Shown here one piece after another: positions 32,401 through 44,201 of a DNA stretch of 55,785 bases (position 1 is its first letter; each line of letters opens with the position of its first letter). Made by a program: the position numbers and the translations under genes. This DNA comes from Gnetum montanum (lineage: Eukaryota > Streptophyta > Gnetopsida > Gnetales > Gnetaceae). The DNA lies in contig MNCI01004119.1 in NCBI GenBank assembly GCA_015680685.1, positions 3,496-59,280 of the forward strand. The letters are read 5' to 3'. Under the pieces are notes generated by a model, which was not told the origin of the DNA, ran no database searches, and saw nothing but the letters and a program-made list of their open reading frames with translations.

Positions 32401-35400
32401 TCTTTTGTAACTCGCATAAGATCTCTGGCTCTTCGTTTAGACATATTTCCCCCTATTCCTGCCTGTCTTGGATGTCCTTCAACTGTTGCAAGCAATGCTA
32501 TTTGATGAATTTAAAGGGAAACTTTTCCTCTAGCAGCTATGCCTTGATGCAGGATTTCACTCTCTTGAGGCCATCCTTGAGAAAATCTCTCGGATCTATG
32601 TGTAGGCCATCCTTGAGAAAATCTGTGGGATCCATTTGTAAGCCATACTTGAGAAAATCTCTAGGATCCATTTGTAAGCCATACTTGAGAAAATCTCTAG
32701 GATCCATTTGTGTTGCACCTCATTCCAGAGAGAGAGAGTCTCAACCATAAGGCTAATGACCCTCCAGATTCATATTTGACATTGCTTGGTTTGGTGGTTT
32801 AGTTTTTCCATAGAGTTGACACCCTTTTGTTTGGGCTGGTGAAGGTCGTTTCCTGGAAGTTGGCCTGTCTAGAGTAGCCCCACCCAAGGCATTTTCGCTG
32901 CAGGCTGGAGTGTAAACATTTTTAAATTCAACAATAAGTGTTTCAATCCCAGCAGCAGTCTTCATTTGGATCTCTGTAACCAAATCTGTGCCCTTAGGCT
33001 TTGCCACACAAAAGAGGGCAAAGCCCATACTACTTCTCGACATTGTGAAACTATCCAAAGAGATGAAGTTGCAGAAGAAACCCACAAAGGTTTGCAGAAA
33101 AAGAGCTTCACCAAGCTGCCCAAGGCAGCTTGTACACCTTGATCCATATAGTTGTACAATCAAGCAAATTAGGGTCTTTATGGGCCCTTGGGCACCAGTA
33201 CTTCCGGGCATTCTGAAATTTTGATATGTTTGTAGTAAGATGTATTTTGAATTTTGTTTTTTTTTTAATAATTAGATACGTTGAATTTTTGCTGAATATT
33301 TTTATGGTTGTTCTTTTTACATGAAACTAGAGATAATCATTGTTAGCTTTTTTATTTTGTGTCCAGCTGTTAGAAAGCAAAGTACAGGAAGCTAAGTCAA
33401 AGAAAGACCTTTTGAAGTCACGTGCTCAGTTGTCAAAGTTTGTATTGTTTACTTTTCAGAAACATAATTTATAATAACTGCTTGTTTGTTTTATTTTTAT
33501 TATGGTCCAACATGTTTCTCTTGCAGAACTTCACTGAAAGTTAATGAAATGGTAGGAACAGTTAACACAAGTAGTGCCCTCTCTGTTTTTGAGAAGATGG
33601 AGGAAAAAGGTATTTTTAGAGTATTTTAGATTTAACAATTTCTGTTTCACAACTTTATGTATAAAATGTATACTTGATATCATAAAATCTATGTAACATT
33701 ACAAGCTCCGATCCTACATAAGCTTCTAAGATCATGACATGTTGGATTTCTTGTGAATGCTTGAATCCTAATTTGTAATGTGCATTGAATTTGCTTCAGC
33801 TATTTAATGTGCATTGTATTCAGAGTAGAAAAATAAGTAGCCATTTAAGCGAAGAGGAGGATTCTGAATGATCTATTGGAGGTTTCTGCATGAGTGGAGA
33901 AAATCACTAGAGAATTGTCTTCATTATATTTTACCAAGGTAGAACTTTTGTTGATTTATGTAGTGGATATTCTGCGGACAAAATGGTGAAGGAACAGTGG
34001 ACACTTAAGTAGAATGTGGAAATGGTGAATTTAGAAATGTAGAAATGAAGATGACGTGATCTTACATTCAGATACTTTGGGGATGAACATATTTTCAAAA
34101 TCATGGGACTTTGGTAGAAGTTAGATTTGGATGGAACAACAGAAAGGAGGATGGTCACCAGTTTGCAAGGAAGAATGGGTTCTGTTCAAGCAAGAGGAAT
34201 TAGCCACACATTGTATTATCTTATAATGTATTCCTTATTATTAATTTCCCTTTGAAAAACTTGCTTTTTGTTTTTAATCAAAGGTACATCCTTGGATCTA
34301 TAGTGGCTACGTCATCAAAAAGATATAGAAGAAGGAACAAAACAACATATAAACCACCATCTCCATTCCTCTTCTAGAAATGTAACGAAACAACATTGTT
34401 TCAGTTATAACTCCTTTGAAATTTGTAGCATCCCTCCAGAGAGCCAACGTAGCAACCTACACCGATGTCAAGCTCCATGACTGCTGTTGAAAAACTTTAA
34501 AATTTCATTCCTACCGTACCAGAAGCCAAATAGCCTATGGGGTTGCTGCCCCACACCTTACCTTGTTGTCCTTTATAATAATGTCGTTGCCAAACCAACA
34601 AAAACTCATTAATAGAATTAGTTGCAGGTGGTGACCTATGAGCACTACTCTTAAACTCATTCCAAATTTCTTGAATAAATGGGCAATTTATACAAAGATT
34701 GTTAGCATTTTCTGTTATTGAAGAACATAAGACAACTTGGATCTTGCATGGTGTTCTTTTGTGCAAGGTCTTAACTAGTGGGTGATTTTCCATGAAGAAT
34801 CGTACAAGTAAAGAGATCAATGTAAGGAGTGAAAATGGGATTTTGGATATCCACCGGACATTGCACTCTTTCCATGGGGTGTAAAGTCATATAAGCATTC
34901 TTTGTGGAGGATTCTGATCTATCACGCCAATTTCATTTCTAATTGCACCAAGAAAAATATCGATGAAATCAATGTCTTATAGGCTAAACCTCTCTCCAAA
35001 TGGGGGGAGAGATGAGTGCTATTAGGAATGTTTACAAAGTGAAAACCACCATACAAGTACTATGTTCTCATCACATGAACCCATGGTCAATTTGAGACAC
35101 AAAGCTGCCAAGCAATATTCTCTAACAAAGCATAATCAATATCTTGTATATGCCTAAGATTCCATCCTCCATATGTCCATGGTTTACATATTGCATTCCA
35201 ATTTAAAGCATGAAGTGCTTTTTTCAAACGATTAGATTACAAGAAAAAGGTCTTTTTTTTTCTCAATATTAGAAATTATTGTTTTAGGACAATAAAAGCA
35301 AGAAAGGTAATAAATAGCTAAAGCTGGACAGGTAGAACTATAGACAACCAGCTTGTGTTAACAACTTAGCCTTTCACCCAACAAGTCTATTATCAATCTT

Positions 35401-38400
35401 TTGAAGTAGTGGGCACCAAAGTTCCTTCTTCATATGACTTGTAGAGAGGAAGCCCCACATACATAGTAGGTAATGAGTTTACGTGACATCCCAATAAATC
35501 AGTATATTCTTGTAAAAGCTCTTACTGAATGAAGAATCTCTTGCACCAAAAGCACCTGGTCTAAGATGTGTCTTCCTTTTCTAAAACTAGCTTGTTCTTT
35601 AGCAACTAAATGAGGCATCACTTTTTGTAATTGGCCCAATTACAATCTTTAATATCAATTGCATCCTTTTTCTTTGGCAGTGAACCATCCAAGTATCATT
35701 CCATTCCGATTTGACCCTCCCAGTTCTCCAAAATTTGAATATAACATCTCAAATATCTTTTGAGTAATTTTCCAAAAATGTTTATAGAAGCCAAACAAAA
35801 ATCTTTTTATACCTAGATCATTAAAGGAATCCATGGAGAAAGCCACTGTCTCAATTTCTCTGTGGGAGGGCCTTGGTGCAACAATAGGGTACTCTCATGT
35901 GGTAGATGTTGATTAATGCTCTGTCTAATTTCCTCCATGTGCTGCTTATCTGGAACATGATCCAAGTTAAAAAGATTTTGATAAAATTGAATTGGAGTTG
36001 CTGCAATACCCTCCACTTCATGTACTAAGTCTGCATTTCTATTTCTTTATGTTGCTATGCAATTCCTATTATGTTATGAAGCATACATGTAAAAAAACCT
36101 GCAACCCTCATCCCCCAAAGCAAGCTAGTTCATTTTAGATCTCTAATTCCATAACTTTCTTTCCTAATGTTGAATGTCATAACATTCCTGAAGATAGTTT
36201 GAAAAACGTGTTAGTGATGAATGATTACTTACGGAAAAATATGAAATAAGACCTCTTTTGAAGAAGAAACTTAATATCTAGCAGCTATGGATGAAAATCA
36301 TGATTTATCTGTAAGCCACTTATTCTATGAGAATGAATGAAATCATATCTATTATGTGATAAAAGATATAATCGCAGATAAATCCAATGACTAATAGAAA
36401 TGTACCATTTTCAAAGGATGCTTATAAGTGAAAGAAAATCCCTAGCCTTAATGATTTGAAGTTGAGAAGTACCCAAAATCATCATTGCAACAAATCATTC
36501 AATTTGCAATCGAGGGAGAGTTGAATTCATGGTAACAGGAATAATGAAGAGGATGTGACAAAGGGATAGAAAATCCATAACCTTAATGATTTGAAGTTGT
36601 GAACTGCCCAAAATCATCATTGTGAGAAATCATTCAATTTGCAATCAAGTGAGTTGAATTCAGGGTAAGATCAACAAGGAAGAGGGTAAGTCTGAAGTTT
36701 GGAAGTAATTCTCTTTGTGCATTGTAATTAAATATAGATGTTTGAGATGAAAATGGCAAAGAAGGGAAGCCGAGTCGGAAGTAGGGCTTTGCCATCAAGA
36801 ATAATGATTCCAAATTCAACCAAATTGGTAGAGCCCAATGTGCTTGCATCTCTGGACTTGTCAGAAACGTATGAATTCAGTGGCTTCTTGTGCGTTGTCA
36901 ATAATTTGTCAGGTAAAGAATTTTCTGAGGCAAACATGAAGAAGCTGGAAAGGCTAGGTCTGGTTGGATATATGATTGCAATTGTGTAGGAGCAAGAGGC
37001 AATACCAATTCTGAGGCTGATGGAGTATTTATGGACACATGAAAATGGTGAGATTGAGATCGAGTACACAGGCAACAGTTACAAGTTTGAAATTTCTGAG
37101 AAAATTTTAAGGCATGTATTTGACAATCAATCATGTTATTAACCATGTTATACGTCATAGATCAAGTCTCATCATTGTCGTATCATAGATCAAGCCTCTG
37201 CTTCTGAATTCCTCCTTGCAGGAGTGGAATCGGATTAAGAATTGGGTAGAGATTACCACCGTAAAATAAGAAAACAGAAAGAGAAGTGATTCTGCTGCAG
37301 TAAATCAATGAACAAGTATCAGTGTTACGCGAGGATGTGTCCTTGCTAAAAAAATTTACGTTTGGGATGTCCTTGGGATGGGGACACTTTCCCAAACGTT
37401 TTGGGATACAGGTGAGACGTCCAGTATGTTTTGGGTGTCCAAAATGTATTGGAGGTACCAATTACAACTCTTCGTTTTATTCTAAAACACTTCCACACCA
37501 CTTTGCTGTTTGCTGTCTATATTGCAATGCAGAATTTCGAAATATTTAAAGAATAACAAATTTATTGATAATCTTCAATACCTTAGAAAGTTAAATACTT
37601 TTGACAAAACTATCCTTCCTCATGTCCCCGTTGCATCCCCATGGCATTCTTGAAAATTCATTCCGTCCCCATGTCCCTGCTTCCCTGAAACATGTGAAAC
37701 ACTGACAAAGATACTACCAGTTGCATTGAATGGAGGAGAATAAATGATGTTATCTACAATGAAGGGATGAAGGAAGAAGCAGCCATATGCAGTAAATGGA
37801 AGAAGGTTTGAGAAACACTCCATGAAAGAAGAAAGAAACATTTTCAGTGAATCAATATTTCTGTTCTAAATAACAATGTCTCCTGATCTTGTCTAGGTAA
37901 CTGTCCTTATCGTCCTTATTGTATACCACGTAATCCTGTTCAAAAATTAAAATGAGTACTACCTTCTGATCAATGAAGTTGTCTAATGCTCCCTTAAAGT
38001 TTGATTCATACCCTCAATATTCAAGGACATCGTAAAGAAGTTTCAGTGTGATTCTCAATCAACGACTCGTTTCTTCCTATCAAGACATAGCAGACATTCA
38101 ATTTCTGCTGCAAGTAATCTTTGCACCATGCACCATGTAGGAGATATGTTTATTTGTTGTCAGATTGACCTATGTTTTAGGATCCGAATATAAAGAATTA
38201 GTGATAAACATAGAAGTTGAAAGCATCTGAGATTTGTCTGTCACATTGAATTAATCAAAATGTTCATTAAATATAGTTGCCAATTTTTGCCATGGACCTG
38301 ATATAGTTTTCCATGGCGTATACTTCTCCAAGAATGACAAATTAAGAGACTGACCAAACCCTTTTGTACAGGTTGTGCATTTTATGTAGTGTCTGTAGTC

Positions 38401-39979
38401 CACGATATGGCCAAATAGACTGAAGTCTTCCTTTGAACTACTAACAGATTCTAAAGTTTCATAGTTTAATACCCTTCACAAATTCAATACTATGCATGAG
38501 AAGATAAGTACTCGGTCCCTGTGTATTTGATACATGAACCAAGACCTGAGCAATGAGCTCGATAAACAACATCTACCTATAATGCATGAACATTGGCATT
38601 TATGGTCTTACGAACAGTGTATACTAAATTCTTAAAGCAGCATGAAATGCAGGATTGCAAGTGAATACTTTTATTTTCAATTCGTCTTTCTCTGGTGGAG
38701 TATTAAGGTCTTTGAAAGTATGAGGGTGGCTTGATATGCATTTTCACTTCTTTTCTGCTATTAAGGCTCTGGATTTCAAGTTATGAAATGGTTTATAATA
38801 TCCTGTAAATAACAAATTTTCACACTAACCGCTTACAGGGCAATTCTGCAATTTTACAAACATAATTCTTTAATAATTTCTAGGTCATTAGATGATAGAC
38901 ATAATGCATTTGATGATTTTGCTAACCTTCTATTATTCAAGGGAACATGGATCCTCTCACAGAGAGCTATTTTCAAGATTTTGTCAGCACCAAAAAGATT
39001 TCACGTTAATGTTGAGAAAATTAGTTCTGGGTATGCTTGTTTAGGGAGGATCCTTCAGAGTTAAACTACTGCATTACACTATGGAACTTAATACGCCTAA
39101 AGCAGTTTTCTTCATTGTTCTTTTTCTTTATGCCCAAAGGCAATTCTAACCAAGCTAACCAGAGTTCCAACCAATAATTATTCTTGCAAGTTTGTATATC
39201 CTTAATCTGCAGCCATAAAATTGTCGACAACATAGTACCTTCAAATAAAATGTACTAAAGTCTTCACCTTATTGTTTGGATATATTTTGCTCATCCCCTT
39301 TTTGGGCTGCCCTATCTGGATTGGTATTTCATCAAATGTCTACTTATTCTCACTGGTATGGCTGCAGTAATGGCATTGGAAGCTGAGGCAGATTCTCTTT
39401 ATCAAATGACCACGGATACGCTTGAAGGAAAGGTTAGTGAAACTACCTTGTTTAATTGAAATTGAAATACTACAGTTTGAGTTTCCGTGTTTGTCATGTT
39501 ATAGGTCTTCAATTCTGGTTATGTTTTATTGCATATCAATTCAACTTTGTATAAAATGTCTCCTTTTTGGATAGTTTGCGATGCTAGAAGGCTCCTCTGT
39601 AGATGGAGACATTGCAGACCTGAGGAAAGAAATATCTGGGATACAAAAGGTCAGCCTGATGCTTTTCATTGCATATAACATTTCCTTCTTGGAAGTAACA
39701 GTTTGAAAATCAAAATATGCTACTTTGTTGAATTGAATGTCTTGTCAGAAATAAATGGTTGAACTCATGAACCATGTCGATTCTGATGTCCATGAATATG
39801 CTAGAAAATCGATTTTCGATGGAAGTTGATAATTTTGTCTGTCAATTGAGTTGCAGAAGGGAGAACTTCCACCAGGTCGCCCAGCACCAGGAAGCGAGAA
39901 CAGGCCACTTTATCCTTTCAAGGATTTAGAAATTGAAAAAGAACTAAATGAGCTTCGAGGAAAAGCAAGGGAAACTTAA
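20481..39979 (+). CDS. VIPP1: VIPP1/IM30, chloroplast membrane-remodelling protein (PspA/ESCRT-III family)
   Basis: Nuclear gene of 11 coding exons: 20481-20711, 25243-25323, 25453-25563, 25877-25941, 26051-26132, 27165-27239, 33367-33437, 33527-33609, 39368-39432, 39575-39649, 39857-39979. They total about 353 residues, near the family's usual 320-330 plus a long transit peptide. VIPP1 builds oligomeric rods and rings on chloroplast inner-envelope and thylakoid membranes and supports thylakoid biogenesis. Exon 1 is Arg/Ser/Val/Ala-rich with no acidic residues, as expected for plastid import. The mature part begins [12 protein letters not shown] and continues [19 protein letters not shown], with PspA helices throughout. 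The plant C-terminal tail ends in [18 protein letters not shown]. All phases join cleanly from exon 2 on. The exon 1-2 junction is less certain: GTGAGT at 20712 with the acceptor at 25242 keeps frame, whereas the acceptor at 25219 would need another donor. Intron 2 has a GC donor. No stops or frameshifts interrupt it. Confidence 0.93.
22146..22240 (+). repeat. tRNA-derived SINE fragment
   Basis: Box A-like TTAGTGGTAAGAG (22155-22167) and box B-like GGTTTGATTCC (22194-22204) lie about 30 bp apart, followed by a short A-rich tail. The folding is not that of a functional tRNA, so a SINE head is more likely. Confidence 0.55.
22413..23038 (+). mobile_element. Solo LTR of a copia-like family, copy 1 (intron 1)
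   Basis: A 626-bp sequence starting TGTTGGAAAAATG and ending GATTATAACA, flanked by a perfect 5-bp duplication AATCT (22408-22412 and 23039-23043). It has 560-bp homology to the copy at 29195 plus an exact-length 66-bp internal tandem duplication around 22490-22620 (ATCCCACATGTATTAGG appears twice). The orientation is inferred from TG...CA ends and the CATAAATAGA TATA-like word. No internal retroelement sequence is attached. Confidence 0.9.
23823..23884. repeat. 28-bp tandem duplication in intron 1
   Basis: CTAAATTAAGCCCTTCTAAG with its following eight bases starts at 23823 and again at 23857, separated by six bases. Confidence 0.8.
25324..25452 (+). other. VIPP1 intron 2 with a GC-AG border
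   Basis: Exon 2 ends GTAATAAAG at 25323 and the intron starts GCAATA; the acceptor TTACAG ends at 25452. Only this border keeps the conserved RVIK-SYANA junction. The nearest GT (25316) would drop conserved residues and frame. Confidence 0.8.
26196..26261. repeat. 33-bp tandem duplication in intron 5
   Basis: Two adjacent 33-bp units starting GCAAGCCAA at 26196 and 26229 differ at three positions. Confidence 0.85.
27449..30440 (-). pseudogene. Decayed minus-strand coding debris in VIPP1 intron 6, split by a solo LTR
   Basis: Minus-strand frames at 28462-28740 (Lys/Glu/Gln-rich, coiled-coil-like), 27432-27827, 29737-29931 and 30071-30439 look like relics of one or more retroelement proteins. 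When the solo LTR at 29195-29754 is skipped, one reading frame continues across the target site (FLQKENPSK on one side, [10 protein letters not shown] on the other), so the frame predates that insertion. A T-run at 27455 on the + strand could be the poly(A) end of a minus-strand LINE. I cannot name the protein. Confidence 0.4.
29195..29754 (+). mobile_element. Solo LTR of the same copia-like family, copy 2 (intron 6)
   Basis: 560 bp with the same TGTTGG...TATAACA ends as the copy at 22413, flanked by a perfect CTTTG duplication (29190-29194 and 29755-29759). It lacks the 66-bp internal duplication. The two copies differ at few positions by eye, so both insertions look relatively young. Confidence 0.92.
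30441..33211 (-). mobile_element. L1-type LINE ORF2 remnant in VIPP1 intron 6
   Basis: On the minus strand, high to low coordinate: a frame 33211-32753 of unclear nature; a Trp-Leu-Lys-Glu-Gly block near 32340, as in plant LINEs before [21 protein letters not shown] and [20 protein letters not shown] (31983-31687); [20 protein letters not shown] and a YANDA form of the FADD motif (31560-31240); and a HLVKWEN / GFGFPNL region near 30880. The order matches a LINE reverse transcriptase reading antisense to VIPP1. It is heavily frameshifted and non-functional. Confidence 0.8.
32568..32711. repeat. 36-bp tandem repeat, four units, inside the LINE
   Basis: Units start at 32568, 32604, 32640 and 32676, each containing CTTGAGAAAATCT and GGATC. 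The period is a multiple of three, so on the minus strand it would add a 12-residue repeat without shifting frame. The last two units are nearly identical. Confidence 0.9.
34480..36150 (-). mobile_element. Second L1-type LINE remnant, VIPP1 intron 8
   Basis: Minus-strand pieces in LINE order: FYQNLF with a following [13 protein letters not shown] stretch (36016-35813), a [17 protein letters not shown] motif near 35430, and a C-terminal zf-RVT-like block [20 protein letters not shown] (about 34690-34720). The RT catalytic core is missing between the first two, suggesting an internal deletion. It is decayed and antisense to VIPP1. Confidence 0.65.
36738..37142 (+). pseudogene. Unrecognised ORF fragment in intron 8
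   Basis: A frame from the ATG at 36738 runs to a TAG at 36987-36989 and continues in the same frame to TAA at 37140-37142. The second half reads as a soluble, mixed-charge segment ([20 protein letters not shown]). It may be gag-like transposon debris. No family is assigned. Confidence 0.3.
37320..37704. mobile_element. hAT-type MITE in intron 8
   Basis: 385 bp with inverted ends CAGTGTTAC / GTGAAACACTG and an 8-bp flanking duplication matching at six of eight positions (ACAAGTAT at 37312-37319, ACAAAGAT at 37705-37712). End sequence and duplication length fit the hAT superfamily. There is no transposase, so it is non-autonomous. Confidence 0.75.
37713..39367 (+). other. Remainder of VIPP1 intron 8
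   Basis: AT-rich intron sequence without a recognised element, coding signal or strong repeat. It ends at the exon 9 acceptor GGCTGCAG at 39367. Confidence 0.6.
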
Positions 39980-41356
39980 GTCTTCGCTCGTGATGATTGT
40001 ACTATATGGTTGATTACAATTTACCTGTATTGAACATCAAAGTATTGCCTGTTTTCCTTTGTAGCTAAGAATTGTTAAAGTTTGTAGGTTTGATGTCACG
40101 GTAAAATTCATTTTTGATCTTGATGAATTTCAGGGCTGTCCTTCCTCAGTTTGATTTGAGGGAGGGGATTATGTTTTTTTCTGCCAATTCCTGTAACGAA
40201 GCTGTTTTTGTGCTTCGTTAAGTTTTGCACATGGAATTCAAATTAAGCATGAACTTGAAGCAAGTTTTTAAAAAATATTTTTAGCAGGTTAAAAAAAATA
40301 TTATTTATTACAAGGTACAGTTTGTATTTTAAACCATTGTACTACTTTATTTATATGTTTGATTTTGGTTTACCAAACCTAAACGCAACCAGTGCAGATG
40401 AAGTTAAAAAGGGTACTGGGCATGCTATCATGCGATTACTTCGGTAATCTGGAATGAAATTTAAAAACCCGAAAATTTTATTATGTTTTAAAAGAGGAGT
40501 TGCACTCGTTGAATTTTCTGTTCCAAGTTTCCAGGTTAAAATTCCAGCGAGTTTTTAGGTTAGACGTCCTGCATTTAAAACCGTTAGTATCATAAACAAA
40601 CATCAAGCATGGTACCGTTAATCATGAGACCATTATAAAAATATTGAATAAAAACTTCTCCTACCACCGCTACCAAACAAACAACTGTGTAGAGTTAGGA
40701 CCGCTCACTCGATTTGGTAATGTGTATAAATGTTGCCATACATGTCCACCAATGCCTAGTGTCAAACATGATTACCAACATTAGAATGTTTAAAAAAGAA
40801 AACCACCCTAAGAGTAGAAGAAATCATTTTTTAAAAGAAAACGCCTAAACACATTCAAAACAAACCGTGGGCTAGTCTCTTCACTAAGGACCAAACAAAT
40901 TCACCAAATCTGTTCAAATTTAAGAATAAAATACAACTAAAATACAGTAGGATAACCAACATTAATCTAAACTTTTGAAATCATCGTTTTATGTTTAAAA
41001 TGGATTGCAGTCAATAATTAATAATATACGTGTGAAAGCAGAGCAGGCTGAAATAATGATCTAATTAACTCTATTGCATGTTTGATAAATGAATCCAAAA
41101 ACCCAAAATTACAATTAAAAATTATTATCATGGAGCTCAAGGTATGTTTTATTCTCATGCAGCAATCTTTAACCTTCAAATGTACAGTTGAAAGTGTGCA
41201 GCATAAGCCAATGATCTTTTTTACAGCATCTTCTAGAAACAACAATGCAGCTGCTATTCCAATATTTAGCATGCACCGTAATTCCAAAAATTTATAACCC
41301 ACAACAACGAGGAGGCTGAAGAATCAAAATCAATCAAGCAGCTGCTGCAGCTTTTG
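39980..41356. other. Intergenic region between convergent VIPP1 and SPT2-like genes
   Basis: Holds the 3' UTRs of both genes, which meet tail to tail. I see no gene. An AATAAA lies near 40647, but neither cleavage site can be placed with confidence. A short AT-rich stretch lies near 40264-40310. Confidence 0.6.
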
Positions 41357-44201
41357 TCAGCTCCGCATCTTCATCAGCCTGCGTCTTTTTGCCCGCTCTC
41401 TCTCCTCCCTCTCCTCTTTTTCAATCAATTCCAATTCCCTCTCGTCTTCCTCTCTGGCAATTCTTGCACTGACAACACAATGGAAGGATACCAAATTGTT
41501 GGCAAAAAGAAACGCTACCAAAGCTTGAAACAAGTTTTCCCAACTAGTTGTACAACCATCAGAGAATCCATGTCAAAGGTTAAAAAGCAAGCGAGTTAAA
41601 GTTACCTGGCTCTCTCTTCCCTTTGTATCGTTGTGAATCCAGATACCATGCCCCTATCATCATCATCCATACCCCTGTACTTAGTGGGATCATATCTGAG
41701 ATGAGATAAGAATAACAAAGCACAAAAACGTAAGTCGGAGTAGCTTTCAAGAACGCAGTGAAAAGACAATCTATCATTATTTTATGCCCTGAATTTACAT
41801 GCTCATGATATTATGTTACAAAAAAGTCTGTCATTTCCTTCTGGATGACAGAAATATGGCATTACCCGAACATTTTTCGGATTATGCTACGGTAATCAAA
41901 ATCTTCCTCTGAATCGGGTAGGCTGGGTCTCTTTTTAGAAACTGATGGCTTGGCCTACAGCATTGATTCATCAAAGCTTTAACAATGTTTATTTTCTAAC
42001 AAACTGATATATAAACAGGAACAATTTGTAGAGTATCTTTATTTTTCATGAAAATGAAAAATCTAATATTTATCCAATAGATCCTATACCTCTTCCTCTT
42101 CAGATGTAATAAAGCTTCCATTTCAGTTAAAAAATAAAAAGAAAAGAAAGAAATGAGGAAGATTTTGAACCTGGGATTTCGGTGCAGCATTAAGAGGCCT
42201 TGCTGCTGCAGTGTTAGTTGCCCTTGCTCCTGCTGTGGCTGTGTTAGTAGGCCTTGTTGCTGCTCCGTTTGCAGGGGACCTTGATGATGCTATGGGCCTT
42301 AGTGATGCATTTGCAGGTCTTGGAACAGGTTTTGAAGGTATTTTTGAGGTTGTTGTTTGAGAAGCCACTTTTGAAATCGGTTTGGGTGGAAGTAAATTGG
42401 TTGTTCCAATGGGCTTTCGTTTATCGGCTACAGCAGCCCTCGAGGAAACTGAAACTGACTTAGCATGATTTGCTGGCCCATTTAATGAAGATGGTCGAGG
42501 CTGAAGTTTATCAGATCTAATGTTAGAAGGCAAAGGTGCCTTTCTTTTCTCACCTAAACCACTCAACCTGTCAATTTTAGGATTAGATGGCAAAGAAGCT
42601 GCCCGACCTTCATTAGATGCAACTTTGGGAAGCTTTTTATTTGGATCAACTGAAATTCTAGAATTTCGAGTATTGGATGCCGGTGTCTTTTGTATACCTT
42701 TGGCAACTGGTTGTTTGGTCATTACTTTGTTACTGGCCTCCTTTGCATGAGGATTTGCTTTAGTCACTAAAATTGGCTTCCTCGTTGGTTCAGATGGTTT
42801 TGAACCAACTCGTGCTGATCGAACATTATCGCTATGACTCGCAGGAAGGCCGTTTCTAGACGTTGCAGGGAGTTGTGCTTCTCTATTTTTCGATGCAAGA
42901 AATGAATAATCCCTTGCCTCTTTAAGAAGTTGTGCTTTCTTCCTAACCTGTAAAAGAAACGATTAATAGCTCACAAGAAAATCATATCCTTCCGATCAGA
43001 CTTTTAGAAGTTTATTCTAAGCAACATCTTACAAAAATGTTTAGCAAGCAGAAATGAGCTAAATTTCAATATGAATAACCAGTTACCATATAACAACAAA
43101 TTTTTACTTTTGAAACAACAACGATTTTAGGTACAATACCTCACTAGTAATAATTGGCTTTTTGCTGTTTGAGGTAAATGGCTGCTTGAGCCCTGGTTTT
43201 GCACCTGGCGCAGACAGCCTTCTGCTTTCAGATTTTCCAGTCAATGCAGGTGCTTTACTGTTCTGAAAACTCATTAATGTTTTCATATAACCGAAGTAAG
43301 AAACAAATCATGCTTTAAGATAAACTATGAACGCATTATGCCCTCAAATGTGAAATGTCGGTCAACATGAAAAGAACCGGCATGGCATACCTGTGTATTG
43401 TCTTTGGAGAGCTTTGCACCAATATGTGCAGACTCAAGCTTTGATCGAGACTGTTCAATTACCCTTTTAGCAATAACCGGTTCTGAAGGTCCAAAGAAAG
43501 ACCCAAAACTGCCAAAGAGATTCCAAACAGCTTTTAAAGCTTCAGGAAACATTGTACCAGCATAAGAATCATGAACCAAACCAAAAAGGAATAGAAAGAT
43601 GAAACAAATTTTGAAGCACTGACATCTAATCATGTTATCATCATAACATTCAATGTATGTACATCACAGAAGCCAACGAATCTACTCTATGCCAAACTGT
43701 CTGCGTATAAAAGTATTAGGAGGAAAAAAACATGTTATAAAAGCAGATCTGGGTGAGTAAAGATAGAAATAAAATGGCATACTTATCATTTTGCAAGATT
43801 CTCTTTTTCTGCCTCTCAGTAGTAGTTTCTTCCAATTTACGTTTTTGACTGCAATTATCCTGTTTTAAAGTTTCTTCTTTATGTCCATAAATTTCAGTAA
43901 ACCTCTGTTTAAGCTTTTGTTGTTCAAGAGCTTTCAATTTTGCTCTCCTATCTACATGACCATGCCGTTCTGATGTCTTATACGGTGCTGATTTCTCGTT
44001 CTTAGATACTTCTTTCTTTGTTTCTTTAATTCCAGTATCTTCATCTAGAAGGGAACTGTAATCTCTGTTCCTCTTATAAAAATCCTAAAGAAATAAATGA
44101 AATTTTAAATGGGCTCATTCATGGTATAATAATAAAAAGAATGTGATTGCTGCATTTAGAAAGAGAATACTTACAATTCTATCATAGCTCCTAGTAGCCA
44201 T
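41357..44201 (-). CDS. SPT2-type histone chaperone, plant homologue
   Basis: Eight coding exons on the minus strand: 44175-44201, 43783-44084, 43391-43508, 43140-43262, 42171-42947, 41866-41954, 41606-41695, 41357-41462. They total about 543 residues, and all junctions are GT-AG with matching phases. SPT2 proteins bind H3-H4 through the C-terminal SPT2 domain and act on nucleosomes during transcription. Here that domain reads EDFDYRSIIRKMFG, then YDPTKYRGMDDDDRGM, then REERARIAREEDERELELIE, closing in a basic Arg/Lys tail, which is the conserved signature. A plant-type motif FGSFFGPSEPVIAKRVI lies in the third exon. The middle (the 777-bp exon) is low-complexity, rich in Ser, Pro, Lys, Asn and Ala, and nuclear in character. 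The start at 44201 opens MATRSYDRI and follows a likely splice acceptor at 44220. It looks intact. Confidence 0.88.

Noticed and set aside
42123-42170. Extension of the long SPT2-like exon to residue 214 of the open frame
   Set aside because: The last codons read into the intron after the donor at 42170; the next exon joins in phase with the SPT2 domain.
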